Notes: a model not told the origin generated them from the letters alone. DNA of 64,000 bases from Datnioides undecimradiatus (GCA_008933995.1 WARS01000014.1:7983192-8047191); one strand, 5' to 3'; positions 34,990-47,526 are shown, numbered from the stretch's first letter. A program made the numbers and translations.

Positions 34990-37125
34990 GCACGGAAATA
35001 CCCTGAACATACTGAAGATGAACAGCTCCACAACCTCCTTTTTGGCCCAGCCCAGATGAACCAAACTACAGTTGTGAAAGTGACCTTACTGAGTAAAGAT
35101 AAAACTAGGTGCAGGAATCCCAAAGTAGGTTAATTAGTTCTACCAACAGAGCTGCATTTGAGCATCAGTTTGTACAGAATGCCAACAGATACATCCTTCC
35201 ATTCATGAGAAGATTTCAGATTAAATCAGATTCTCCTCACATGAGAATCCCCCCCCCCTTCATTCATATTAATACTGTGAGGCTAATGACTGCTATGATG
35301 GCCTGCTGCTGATGTTTAGAATTACAAATGAGAGGCTTCAAATGGATTCTGAAATCATAATGTTCTTGTGGGGCGTAAAAGAGGAAGTTTAATGTGTTGC
35401 TATGGATTCAGATGGGTCACTTTGGGTTGCCATGTGAGCCACGTATAAACCTGTGTTTGTTCACACCTTAGCAAACAGGAACTTTAGCCTACTTTTAATG
35501 GTGCACATTGGTGGACTTGCTGTGTATGTGCAGAAAACAGCGGCGGCATGTCTGAAATACAGCGAAACACATTTCTGCCAATGAAAATGCAAGCGAAGTT
35601 CTGCAAATTGAAGGGTTTGGGTGTTTTTCTCTCTGGTGGTTTGAGGGGCATTTTGTTCAAGATGGAGGTTGGAGGTGATGTGTGGCATCCTCTAAAAATA
35701 CATGTAGCATGTGTGTGTTCAGATTCTGCTTAGTTGAGCTGACGTTTTATGATTTTGGACACATATTTAAGATGCAAAAAGCTAGCTGGGCTTGACATTG
35801 AAATAACTGCCATATTCCTTTTAAAACTGCCGTGACTATCTTCATGCGAGACCCCAAAACAACACACGTCCGTGCTATGGAGGAGATATGTGTTGAACTT
35901 TGAGTTGGCCGTCTTAATTGTTCTTCTTTTCCAAGTTTTGAGTCAAACAAAACTGATGCTATGGTCACAGCTCAACAGTTGACTTAAGCCCGTACAGTGG
36001 AGAATATTATAGCTGATAGAGAATGTCCGATAGCCGACATTTGCAGAGCAGCATAAAAACAAATGTAGCCTCGGTTAATATGTATAGAGTGGTGATAGAA
36101 GCATTTGGATTGACAAATGAACAACTTTCTTTATTATCATGAACGTGTCGGTGTCGCAAATCAGAACTAAATAGACACTAAGGAGTTAGAATATGTAACC
36201 CACTGTCCTTAACTCACACCCAGCCAGAGGTTGAGAAGTTCAGACAGCACTGGTCGGCCTTGCAGAGCACTGTGTTTCATCATTTTTTGATGATTTCTAA
36301 ACAAATGAACGAACCATTAGTCAAATTTGACATTGATCCTTTGAAAATGAGTCACACACTGAATCAGGAAATAGATTTGTCACCCCCGTGTGTTTATATT
36401 TGAGTTATGGTGAGTTATGGTGCAGAAAAACAAAAACCGCTCCAGTTGGGGGCAAATAGTCAAATTGCATTATTAAGATAAACTTAACATTAACTGTGAT
36501 ATCGAGGTTGGCAACTGAGGAGGAGTCAGATGATCTGAAACCAGGGAGGGAACGGAGATGCAGACTCCACCACCAACTCCGAACATAGAAGAAAACATAG
36601 AGAATAGCTGTTTTCCCTTAAATTAAAGTTAAGCCATTTGACCACTGAACGTAACAACTGTGTGACAGTAGAAGTACACCAAAACACCAAACATCTAGAT
36701 GATGTCTGATGTTCAGACATGGACAAACGTCAGATCTATGTTACCTTTGTTTGACCCCGCTGCAGATTGAACAAACTCATCAGATTGAAATACAGACAGG
36801 AGGCAGGTGTACAGTATGAATCTGGTTTCCAGGCAGCTCCCACTTATTCTCCTTTAATGTGACAGCCACACAGTCTCACCTGCCATCGCCACCATTTAAT
36901 CCAGAGCTATTCAACGCGATAGCTTCAGCGCGGTGCCAGTGGATCAGCTTCTTTTGTTATTTTTAGGTCAGTGTTTCTTGGCCCCGCGTCACCCGCTACA
37001 AGCTGAACATGATCCAACAACGAGAAACCCATAAGCTTTGATTAATTCATTAAATTGTCATAAGGTTGTTTTGCAAAAACCACAACCGGGCAGCGCGTTC
37101 ACACCCACGCCGCACGCTTGCATGA
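34990..37125. other. No gene seen; ordinary sequence
   Basis: Contains C9 at 35250-35258 and a doubled GAGTTATGGT at 36402-36423. No supported gene. Confidence 0.55.

Positions 37126-37128
<3 letters not shown>

Positions 37129-37157
<29 letters not shown>
37129..37157. repeat. (CA)n microsatellite, 29 bp
   Basis: Pure CA units. A second shorter (CA)n lies at 37220-37236 and an impure TG/TA run at 37375-37400. Confidence 0.97.
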
Positions 37158-37160
<3 letters not shown>

Positions 37161-37507
37161 CGGAGATGTACGAACATTACCTCCTCTGCACACGTTCCCA
37201 GAAGCAGGCTTCACATGCTCACACACACACACACACGTGCACACACAAAACAACATTTGATCAGACCACCTGCTGTTTAATTGATAGTTATCCTTTACAG
37301 TGGAAGGAGATCCAAAAAGGAACTGAGCTGATCACCTGCGCTTCCTCTAGTATCATGTGATACTACGGACGCCGCGTGTGTATATGTGTATGTGTGTGTG
37401 AACGCTAGAGTGTGTCTGCACTCGTGTACGTGTGAGGTGTTGAATCACATTGAACAATGCGGACGGTAATTCATTTATTTTCTTATCTTGTTCTTTTGTA
37501 GCCACAG

Positions 37508-37510
<3 letters not shown>

Positions 37511-37563
<53 letters not shown>
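37511..37563. repeat. (TG)n microsatellite, 53 bp
   Basis: About 26 pure TG units, the second-longest dinucleotide tract in the window. Confidence 0.98.
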
Positions 37564-37565
<2 letters not shown>

Positions 37566-37569
37566 CCTA

Positions 37570-39550
37570 CTCCCTCCCTCCCCTGCTGGCCCCGTGCACA
37601 GACCTCAATCTCATTAAGACACCTCTGAACTTTCTAGAATGTCATGGCCCCGTTACCTGAAACCACCGTAGGCGCACACTTTAAAGGTTTCCTCTACTTT
37701 CTGCAGCTGCCTGGCAATTAATTTCACTTAGAAAACATGTTTCACATCTGGACATGCTTATTTATTTATTTCTATGTTCTATGAGTTTGTTATTTTTTTC
37801 TTCTTAAATAGCTTCATTTTGTTATCGTAGCCACTTTTCAGCCTCATTAGAAATTTGCGAACAGATGCCTTGGTGTTCTCCCCTCCAAAATGCTACAGAT
37901 GTGTTTTCTAAGAACACCTTGACCTTGAAACTGCAAAAATATGCAAGATTAGTTTTTGCAAAGTTACATCTGGTTGTTCTAAATTAAATATTTCCCTCTC
38001 TCCTTGAAACTCAATTTAAACAGACGGCAATCTTGCACCTGGCCGACATTCGGGGTACTCATCATAACCTGTAGCTCGCTGAGGAAATGACCCGAGGTTA
38101 ACGTAACACGCTTTCCCTCAAAAGCGAAATGAAACCTTACTATTTTAGCGAAGGTTCTTCAAATCTAAAACACCTAAGGGCTTTGATTTGCAGTATTCCA
38201 TGTTGTTAGCTTATTAGCATAATAGTGTATTAAGATTCAAGCGTGTCCACGCATCTTAACAAGCAGCCAAACACACATGCTGATTTTCATCCCTGGTTTC
38301 CCAAAAACGATTGATCGAATATCTCCCCCGGCCTGTATTTGGGTGCTGGCCTTTATTTATTCATGTTGACCAAGTCCTGTGCCATTATTGGAGACCAGGC
38401 TTTTATTTATCAGATTTATGTTTGAGGGAAAACTGTATTGTATTATTAAATGGTCTCATGTTTATTGACCTTTCTTTCTTTAGCTTTGTCGTTTTTAGCT
38501 GCACGTCACTTCCTATCTTCCTGTAAATTGTCACATGACCGTTCTTCTTCTTCTATTCTGTGCTGGTAAGCGTGTTCTAAGTGTGTGCTAAAGATAGTGA
38601 CTGCGTTTAAGCCACAGACCTTCATTTAATATCAATAAATCACCCGACTCAGGCAGATGAAAAGAACACTGAGTGAGCCGGAACATTCTGTGTCTGGTGT
38701 TTTCTCGAGGTCGGTCGCGTTTTATGTGCTATTTTATGTCCAAGAACTCACGATAACCAAAAGAAAGAACAGGATATCAAGTGATGCGCCCACTTAAATG
38801 GCGGTCCTACCTGCAAAACATTGCGGAAACAGGAAAAATCAGACAAAGCAGACAAAAGTTCTTAATTATTCACGAGTATAATATCAATTTGTCCATTTAT
38901 TGGGCCAAAAATACAACACAAAATACAACAAATGATGCAATAGCTACTGTTCGCATGTTTTTTTCTTTATTTCTACCACTCATCGTACAACAAAAAGGGC
39001 ACATTGTGTCCAGTCTTGAAGCTGTGACCAACAGCGTCGCGTTGAGGAGATGATTTGTTGTGCTGCTTATGCTGATAAAATACAGGACATTTAAGTACCA
39101 TTGTACAGCGCAGTCGCTCTAAACACGCTCGCGGCTTGAGATAAAAAGAGGGCGAACTCCTTGGCATGCTCGTGATAAGTCCCGGTGCTCAGAGGAGGGT
39201 GTTCTTTCTTTTTCACCGCCGCTGTAGTCTTTTTGATTGGAGATGCCGCGGGTGAAGGACAATGTTTTCAGCTGAATTACCTCCCAACTTTACCTTCAGC
39301 CTCGAACCTCGATGAAGTGTTTCTCAAAATCTGATTTTCAATTTTTGTGCTCATTCGTTTTGACTCACTTTGCTTTCGAAGTTTATCCGAGGGCCTCCCC
39401 GACTCAGTCTCGATTTGCTGCAGCAGTGCGGAGATGGAGCCACTGCTCGGATGACAAAGCTGTTGAGAGTTTAATCACTTAGGTATTTAATTGGATCTAC
39501 AGAAATTTAAAGTCAATATCATATAAAAACAGTAAGGGTACAGTACAGCA
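37570..39550. other. No gene seen; one degenerate repeat
   Basis: Apart from the repeat at 38328-38410 I see nothing assignable. 39100-39300 is mildly CpG-enriched with no attached frame. Confidence 0.5.
38328..38410 (+). repeat. GGCCTTTATT-type fish repeat, copy 2
   Basis: CCGGCCTGTATTTGGG, CTGGCCTTTATTTATTC and GGAGACCAGGCTTTTATTTA repeat one degenerate motif. They correspond word for word to the minus strand of 24926-25003. The internal spacing is irregular. Confidence 0.45.
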
Positions 39551-39557
39551 AACACAG

Positions 39558-39586
39558 ACACACACACACACACACACACACACACA
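39558..39586. repeat. (AC)n microsatellite, 29 bp
   Basis: Pure AC units. A second (CA)n of 20 bp lies at 39717-39736. Confidence 0.97.
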
Positions 39587-39739
39587 ACCCTGTGTAAAAG
39601 GATACTCCCTGTTAGAGCAGCCCAAACAAGACCTTCACATGCTACTAGCCGCTACTAAACAATATATCATCTCTCTGTAACCCTGTACTGACCATGTCAA
39701 CTGACTCCTTCACATGCACACACACACACACACACAAAC

Positions 39740-41200
39740 ACCACTGGATAGTTGATTCATGTCAACACAACACTTGTTGACATGGACACAGATCTCATTA
39801 CAACAGCGGGAACGGTGGCGCAGTGAGGAAGACGTTCAGACGATTCAGAGGAGGGGCCGTTAATCAGGGGTGCAATCGCCATGTGTCATACCGCCGCTCT
39901 GGATAACCAAATAAAATATCAATTGCAACCCCGCGAGCGGAAACGCACAATGCAGAATAAATGATTGCGTACCTATGGCGAAGTCACAGTAAATACGGCA
40001 TCCGGAGATGTTAAGCTCAATTATTGTTATGACTCATTTGAAGTTAAATGTCTTGTTCAACAGCTGGTAAGTTATCTTCCTGACACTTTAACATTCATTA
40101 AATAAAATATAGCATCACTCCACTCAAACCAGCCAATAAATCTGCCTACAGCAGGACACAGTCAAACTCTAAGTATCCTCATTAGGGGTCAAGACAACCT
40201 GCTTCCTCTAAGCTGTCGCCCTCTATAATTGTACCTTTATGTTAACCATAGGTTTCTGCTGTTGTGCCTTGTTGGTAGCAGGGGTCGGGTCAGGACCGGT
40301 CTATCTGTCCTTTCCAAGAGGAGTACTAAACTGCACACGTGTGTCCTTGCTGCTGATCAAACTGATCTTTAAGAAAAGTCTTCACCTGCTGCGCGTTGTC
40401 TCGGGCGCAAGCTCCCTGTGGGAATCCCATAATGCCTTGTGAAGCTGTAGTCCAACATAATCAGCGATTTATTTGAATTATTTTTTAAAGCAAAACAGAC
40501 ATAAATATTTTCTGCTTCCAGATCCCCAAATGCGGAGGCTTTCCCTTCCCTCCCTTTGACAACATCTTGTCCGTTAAGGCGAAACGTAACAGACCAGATC
40601 TGTGTGGCTTCTGTTTACACTCGCATCCAACCTAAATGTTCTTGTTTGTTGTGCAACATTTTTAACCGGACCTTTCTGCAGGCCATTATAAGCTATTTTA
40701 AAGCCAAGGCCACTGTGAGTGAGTCATAGCGGGATGAGTGACCCCGGAGGTGTTGATGGCTTGACAATGTGGATGACATCCCAACATGCTGTGGCCTCAG
40801 ATGTTACGTATCCTCCATTACTGGTTCAGCCCCAGCTGGCTCAGGGGAGATGTGATTACAGGGCTCTGCAATAAGCCTGCAATCTGTAGTGGAAAGTACA
40901 AGGGCTGAGGGTAAATAATTGATGAAGATTCACTGTTTGAAGGATTGAGTGACCGGGCTGACTGATTGTCTGAATGGCTGCTGCGCTGCAGAGAGGGAGG
41001 AAAAGCAGATGAAGCAAGAGAGAAAGATGCTCTTTAACAACCTCTTTTGACTTTGGTGACTTCATTCACTGTTTCATGGGTTGTATTTTGCTTTATTCTC
41101 TGTTGCCCCCACATCGCCTGTCGTCTCCGCTCCCATCTGCCTCCTTGCTATGCCTCCACCACTCCTCTCCGCTGTTTTGTTTCCCCGCTTCTCCCCCCTC
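39740..41200. other. No gene seen; ordinary sequence
   Basis: No supported gene. The end is pyrimidine-rich (41090-41210), with three C runs at 41173-41203. Confidence 0.55.
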
Positions 41201-41214
41201 CCCTGCTCGGCTCA

Positions 41215-41397
41215 GGTGATATAAGGTATGGCGACAGCTATTGAAACCTGAGGGATTAAGTAAAGCTATTTTAGTAGCTTGGGCTCACACCACAGTATCT
41301 CACACACACATAACACAAACACAGCAGACAAGCGGGTGATATAAGGTAGGGAGACAGTTGTTTAAACTTCGGGGGGAGGAAATATGTCTATTTTCAA
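41215..41397. repeat. Diverged duplication with exact 120-bp offset
   Basis: GGTGATATAAGGTATGGCGA at 41215 is echoed by GGTGATATAAGGTAGGGAGA at 41335. Similarity continues through GACAGYTRTTKAAAC to TCTATTTT / GCTATTTT some 60 bp on. The linker holds CA-rich sequence. Two copies only. Confidence 0.8.
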
Positions 41398-41399
41398 GA

Positions 41400-42800
41400 C
41401 ACGGGTCTCCCAGGCAGGGATAACAAGGATGCAACACGCACACGCTCGCGTGCACACAAACAAGACGGAGGTGAACACAAGCTCGTACTCCACCCACACA
41501 CGTGAAGAGGGAGCATAGTGTGACACCGCCACTGTCAAGTTGTTCTCACACTCAGGAGGTCAGAGCAGCAGAAGTCAGCAAACAAGGCTAGCTTGAGCAA
41601 ATCCACCCAGACCAATGCTGTCCATTTCAGTTTTCACACATTCATTAGTGTGCATTTGTGTGATGCACTGTATAGAAAGCGTCCCCTTCGTGATGAGAGT
41701 TTAAAATAAATTGATGCATAGCAAATCGGAACGAATATTAGATGGATTTCCATTCCACAGAGTGGTGTGGTGCTATTTGCACTGGAGCTAGGTTTTTGAA
41801 GGATATGTGAGCACTGTCCCTATGGAGGAAAGTTGAGATACATCAGTCCGCTATAACGGACCGCACCTCAAATCTTTGCCTTACTTCATGAATAGCTCCA
41901 GCATTTCAGCCACACAGCAAGCTCGGGAATATTAGGAGAAACCATGGGTGTAGTAGGAGGTGCAGAGCATTATAGAGGCTTATTATCACAAGTTCAATTA
42001 AAATACCAACTATTCAATAATTTAACTACTCATTTTCATTTTGATTGATTTCATTCACTCTTCTGGGTCGAGCAAATGAGGCCGCATTGGGAACACCCGT
42101 TCAGAGGCGAGGTTGCAGTGCAGAGTTGGAGCTCATCTAACAGGCTGCGAGCGTCGTAGATGCAGCACAAGCTGGCCAAGTTCAACAGGCTGCCTTTGTA
42201 ATGTTTCTCTACAAATGACTCAGGAACAAAGAGGATCAGAGGAGTGAACGATGAATGAAAGGAGGTTTGGAGAAACAATACCTCAACACACACCCTTTTA
42301 TTCACCACATTCGTATGATTATGAGTGAATGTGGGGTAATTTACCAGAGAAGATACTCCTGTATCGCTTGCCAGACAGTGGCAGAGTGAACAGGCTGGAA
42401 ATAGGTTGTCAGGTTGTAATTTAAATTCTGGCAAGCGCCTCGCCTCAAAGACAGCACTGATGCTGTTTAGTAGATGGGTACTAATTCTGTTCTGGGTGGT
42501 TTTAATCACTGGCTTCAGAGTCCTCCTTTCCTGGACTGTTCACATCTATACCAATACCAATACCCATATCAATTTGTAGTTGCCAGTCAGGATGCATTCT
42601 ATCACTCTTAGCAAAGTAAACTAACTGCTTTATGTGCTGGTTGTTTCCTATTGCTTCTACTTTGCTGGATCAGCACATTGGTGTGTATAACCACCCTTAC
42701 TGAAACAACACATAGTTTCATCTGGAGGCAGATAGACGTGCAACTCAAAGGTTAGCAGTAAAAACACAATTAAACTTAAAGTTGGTTTCCTCCTTTCCTT
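41400..42800. other. No gene seen; ordinary sequence
   Basis: A 152-codon minus-strand open frame (42051-42509) shows no recognisable domain and is within chance length. No repeats of note. Confidence 0.45.
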
Positions 42801-42804
42801 GTTA

Positions 42805-42868
42805 CGACACCACCCAATCAGTGGTGACACCACCCAATCAGCCTCTGCTCTTTTGTTCCCTATTTATA
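42805..42868 (+). promoter_or_regulatory. Doubled CCAAT box followed by TATA-like box
   Basis: GACACCACCCAATCAG occurs twice with a 20-bp period (42806-42821 and 42826-42841), giving CCAAT cores at 42814-42818 and 42834-42838. TATTTATA follows at 42861-42868, so a start site would fall near 42890-42895. Spacing and order are those of a class II core promoter or the U3 part of an LTR. The only downstream frame (42947-43165, 72 codons) is lysine-rich and unrecognised, and it runs through an A14 tract. Confidence 0.3.
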
Positions 42869-43235
42869 CCAACCTCAGTGGTCATTAAAGTGAAGCAGCC
42901 AGAGCCAAATTTTGCATTTGACACGTGATGCCCTTGGGCCCAAAAGGTGCTAAAATGGAAAAAAATAAAAGAAGAAGACAAAAAAAAAAAAAATCATACA
43001 CAGTCATCAACAGCTGTGTCGAGATGTTGTACTGATACTTATGTTTGTGGGAAATCAGCCGCTACAGCCAGACAAACACTTTTACACACACAACACTTTA
43101 GGCCTAAGCACAGAGAATCCACATGTTTGAACCCAACAAGCTGCTCACTTTATCCAAATCTCTAAATACAACAACAGTTTAAACAAGTCAGTTTAGCTTT
43201 AGCAACCAATGTGCACGTGTGGACTTGCTCCATTA

Positions 43236-43262
43236 CCCCACCCACCCCCCACGCCCCTCCCC
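43236..43262 (-). other. G-quadruplex motif on minus strand (C-rich here)
   Basis: Five C runs (CCCC, CCC, CCCCCC, CCCC, CCCC) are separated by A, A, ACG and T. On the minus strand this satisfies the G3+N1-7 quadruplex rule with loops of one to three bases. It also contains overlapping CACCC boxes of the KLF/SP type. A partly repeated CATAGATTCAGG (43270 and 43290) follows. Confidence 0.75.
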
Positions 43263-43299
43263 TATTCACATAGATTCAGGCATAGATGCATAGATTCAG

Positions 43300-44485
43300 G
43301 AACAGATTGAAACAATAGATTTGCTGTTTCTTAGCTACATCTTTTTCTTTCTTAAAAAAAAAAGTCAAAAGCTTTAATTTTTTGGAGCTCTTCTGCCTTC
43401 CAGTAAAGTTATTTAGTAAAATTCAATGTCTGAGCAAAATATCCTTAACTTGAAAATTGTGTATTTCATGGCGGTTAAACAAGGACACGTTCAAAAGCAG
43501 ACTCTGGTATCAAATGGCTTCAAAAGGCCCCACCACTGGAACAAAACATGCATTGTTGACGGTGAGTGCTGTGAAAGCTTGGTCGTACAGCTGATTCGTC
43601 AGCTAAACCTTAGGTAAAGGGGTCATTGGTCTATGTTGCCATGGATACTGTAAGAAAGTGGTGCTCTGCTGAAAAAGGAACCAGCAAGAGAGTGAGTGAT
43701 GGAGAGGCTGAAGGTAAAGGAGGAAGGCGAGTCAGAGGACATGAGACGCTTTTGTCTGGTGATCCATGGTGACTCTTTCTTTTTAAAACATTCATTATCG
43801 AAGGAACATCCATCACAGGAAAGAGGAAGGAGAGGGAGCGATACAGTGGTTAAGCTGAGGCAATGAGTTGACATAAACTCCAACAAAAGATTCTACAGTT
43901 CATTCTTCAGGGAAGGCTTCACCATCAGGGTGTGTGTGAATTGCTGAATGTTGACATGCAGCCTAGAAGACTGGAGCGGATCTATTTAAATGCAGTCTAG
44001 CCACCATCCTTGGATTTAGACACAACTCATCAGTGCAACTGCTCCCAATCAACAGGTGCTTCATAACTACAACAAAGGCTAAACATCAACTTTAAAGAGT
44101 CCTGCTTGATAACTACGCCCACCTGCCTATGTCTTAGTTCTGCTAAGGCTACTCCTACTGGGATTTTACTTATAAAATGCTGCATGGAGTATATAAATCA
44201 ATGAATCAGTCAGACAAGTAGGGGATGATTTATCCAATAAATAATGTCCTTAATACAAAATAAGAGCCCATAAAAAAAAAACTGACCCAATTGTATAAGA
44301 ACATGGATGGAGTTCAATGAATATACTACATGTTACTGATTTCAAGGGTATTAAATGTTAATGAACAGGTGACAGTACAGAACAACTTCACTTCACCACA
44401 CTGTTGGGTTTTTTTAGTTAAGATGCTAGTTTTAAATCCAGTGATGATGTTTTTGATTCTGTTCAAAAGCAGATTCTCTTACAAA
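43300..44485. other. No gene seen; ordinary sequence
   Basis: 43636-43649 reads GTTGCCATGGATAC, close to an RFX X-box. No supported gene. Confidence 0.5.
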
Positions 44486-44490
44486 CAGCC

Positions 44491-44523
<33 letters not shown>

Positions 44524-44580
44524 CAGATACTTTATTAATTCCGAGGGAAATTCAGGAATCCCAAAGGAAATTCAGAAGAG
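44491..44580 (-). mobile_element. 3' tail of a fish LINE/SINE with (GATA)n microsatellite
   Basis: About eight ATAG units (44491-44522) run into ACAGATACTTTATTAATTCC and GAGGGAAATTCAGG. On the minus strand this reads GAATTTCCCTCGG, ATTAATAAAGTATCT, then TATC repeats. I recall this as the characteristic 3' tail of a fish retroposon group whose own tail is a TATC-type microsatellite. The sequence beyond 44580 may be more of the body but is not recognisable. Confidence 0.65.
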
Positions 44581-45464
44581 TTCAGTGTGCACCTTGAGTG
44601 GAAAAGTTGGTGGTGCGTGTTCTCTGGTAAGGTGCCATATGGTAAATGAACTGGACTTATACTTATTGCCTTTCCAGTCTTCTGAGCACCTAAAGCACTG
44701 AACACATTCAAACTTACATACATACACCAGAAAGGATATTTGACAATAGAAACAAACCCACCCCAGCCTTTGTAGCAATCCAGAGCACTGGTAAAACCTC
44801 AGATGATGGTAAACCACGTGAAATACTTAGGGGAAATATAGTTGTCTCATCTATTGGTATAAATCATATTTTAGTCTCTTCATAAGTCCAAACATGCCTG
44901 ATGTTTTTGGCTGCCACCATATTTTGTATCTTCACTGGAGCAGAAGCTCAGTGGACCTTCAAGTCACATGGTTCATGTAGACTTATTGCCATAATGAAGA
45001 GTCTGAGGGAGGCATATGACCTCACATAAATGACCTTAGCTGTGGACTGACTGGAATCGGGTGCCCCATCACGCCATCATGCAAACGCACTCCAGGCTAA
45101 TAACGTGCAAGTTCTTCAGCAGCACTGACACAGTTGCTGTGCACTGGGCAAATAATAGTCATGCCTCAGAGTCATTGCCTTAAAACAGCGGAATGAGGTC
45201 CTGATGACTTCCAGCGCACATCACAGATGGTGTGTTATAAGGTTACATTATGGGACTTCTTGGGAGCGAGCCCAGCATGGCAGGAGAGCTGGGAGTGGCG
45301 TATCGCTGCACAACAGGCTTGCTTCAAAGAGGTTGATAAATTTGAATCAACAATGTGATTTCACCTCATACAGCATGGCTTTGGACGGACAAGCATGACA
45401 ACACGAACACTCGGCTGAGGTTCAGTGTAAACAAGAATGAAAAATTGGAAAAGTGCAACAACGT

Positions 45465-45483
45465 CTACTACTACTACTACTAC
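45465..45483. repeat. (CTA)n trinucleotide repeat
   Basis: About six CTA units. Confidence 0.95.
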
Positions 45484-45689
45484 TTCACCTGATCGTTTTA
45501 AAATTTCATTGCGTATTAAAATTGTGTGTTCTCCATCTGTGGGTGACAGAGCCACCTGTCAATATTGCAGCTTAAACGTCTGACCTCCCAGTTCTGCTGT
45601 ATGCCTCCATCCCTCTCCACTTCTCTGTTCTTTCCTAGTATCAGAATTTCTCTTTTTTTTTCATTTATTTTTCTAAGTTTAAGTTTGTT

Positions 45690-45768
45690 TCCAGGAGCAG
45701 ACAATGCATTGTTTCTTTTTGATGGCTGGGTCACTGCTGATAGGTGGTCCAGCGGAACAGAGTGATGG
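45690..45768 (+). repeat. Dispersed repeat pair, copy 1 (partner 47527-47604)
   Basis: GCATTGTTT, GATGGCT and CTGCTGATAGGTGG occur in the same order and nearly the same spacing at 47527-47604. The two copies are diverged and about 1.84 kb apart, same orientation. Unknown family; a pyrimidine-rich stretch precedes both. Confidence 0.6.
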
Positions 45769-46014
45769 TGTGTGGGAGCGTATCTCAGACTCCAGTATCA
45801 GTCTTTTTCTCCTCCCTTTTGTCTGTCTCTTGCTCCCTTCACCTTGATTTCTCATGCCTCATCTTTCTCTCTCGCTCCTCAGTGTGTTTTTAGCAGCGTG
45901 ATGCAGTTCCTCTGCTCAGCTTTACTCTACACCTCTGTTGTTTCTTGGACTGTCAATGCTTCATTAGCAGGAATAGTGAGCTGTACCATATAGTATTTTA
46001 TGCCACACTCATGG

Positions 46015-46285
46015 TGAGGCTTTAGGGATGGTGATGTTTGTCTTCTCATTGGTCTGTCCCTTGTTTTGGTCCAAACTGAAACTCTTGGATGGATTGTTGT
46101 GGACTTTTATAGACATGGTCTCCAGATGATGAATCATACTGACTTTCAGTCTGATGTCATCACCACCTTAATATTACTTTGGCTCATGACCAGCTCGCTA
46201 CAAAATTGATGACATTCCTTCCAGCCTCAGCACTACCTTGTCTTTAGGCTTTATTAGCGAATGCGAGCATGCTAACACGCTAAAG
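46015..46285 (-). mobile_element. GCTAAC-type fish interspersed repeat, copy 4
   Basis: Reverse orientation. TTTAGGGATGGTGATGTTTG and TTTTGGTCCAAACTGAAA come first, then CTTGGATGGATTGTTG, and GCGAGCATGCTAACACGC closes it. These are the complement of the family's end 'CATCCCTAGAGCC', middle 'CAATCCATCCAA' and start 'GCTAACATGC'. Non-coding. Confidence 0.6.
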
Positions 46286-46717
46286 ATGGTGTCCACAGGA
46301 AATGAAACACCTGTTGAACATGTTCAACATTTTCATTGTGAGTCATAGTTGTAGCATGGTTACATTAGCCTTTTGCTGCAAGAACCTGTTTGGCTATTTA
46401 GCATTTGGCACAAAAAGTACGAAATCCTGATCAGAATTTCAAGAACTTGTCATAAAACAAATAATTAGACGATTGAGCTGATTATGACATTACAGGAAAA
46501 AGTTAATAGGAAGCATATGAATGGCTTTACCCATTTAAATATGATCAATTTAACAGGTGTTCATGTGTTCTATTAAAAATAAACCATGGTGGTACTACAA
46601 TAAAAGTAAGAGGATCATCCTCAGGTGACCATGAATATTTAAGTTTATTCATGTAAAATTTAATTGTAACCCACCACTAACTTGTTTTCAAGTCAATTCA
46701 GCCTGGTCTAGAAAAAA

Positions 46718-46785
46718 TAGACCACAGACCAACAGACTGACACCGCCATCCTTAACACCAAGCTGCAAGCTTGGCCAAAAATATT
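46718..46785 (+). mobile_element. GCTAAC-type fish interspersed repeat, copy 5, end only
   Basis: ACAGACTGACACCGCCATCC followed by CACCAAGCTGCAAGCTTGGC and AAAAAT matches the terminal segment of the family in forward orientation. It faces copy 4 about 430 bp away, so the two may be remnants of separate insertions or of one rearranged copy. Confidence 0.45.
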
Positions 46786-47526
46786 ATATACAGATGGCAA
46801 TATAGTCCTTTAATGAAAGAACAAAGTATTGTTTATTCCATGGACACTTATTCATTCTTTTTTTAAAAATCCAACAATGCATGGGATTGCAGTCTGTACA
46901 TATCACAGCAGCGTGTGAGATCTCAAATCGTAATGTTCCTTATTTCCTCTCCTTACTGAGTGTTTCATGTGTTTAAAGTATAGAATTATGTGTAAAAGGA
47001 AATGATATTGGACACAAGATTATCTTTTTCATTGAATTAAACTAAAGTACATTCAAAACATTCATGGGCACTTCTTTTTGAGATGTCTGGACCTGTAATT
47101 TGATCTTTTAAGCTTGACAAACAAAAATTTAACTCTAGGTTCTGTAAGCAGCACCTTCATGTTGAACATAATGTGGCATCAGTTCTATTTTTCAGTAGCC
47201 TAGCAACAGTTGCAACAGTAAACTTCAAAGAAGTAGCTTGTTGCTCACTCTGCTCTTAGCCTCCCTAATGTGCCTTGGACGCTGCAATACACTCTGTATT
47301 TAAAACTGAATACAGAACTGCATAAAAGCACTGGTATAAGACATAACCAAAGTATTGTAGCAAACACTTTATGGTCTAAACTGAGGTATTTACTGACAAA
47401 ATGTGCTGTTTTTTAAATATCCCGACATCAAAGCTCTGTTTTTCTACACTTTTTCTCTTCTGTGCAGCCTTCTGTCGATAATCTCCAGAACCTAGATGCC
47501 ACTTTTGTCATTTGTTTCCATTAGGA

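Noticed and set aside
45895-45993. Pyrimidine tract ending CTCCTCAG followed by a short hydrophobic open frame (signal-peptide-like)
   Set aside because: The acceptor-like site is good but the frame ends after about 37 codons and has no partner exon.
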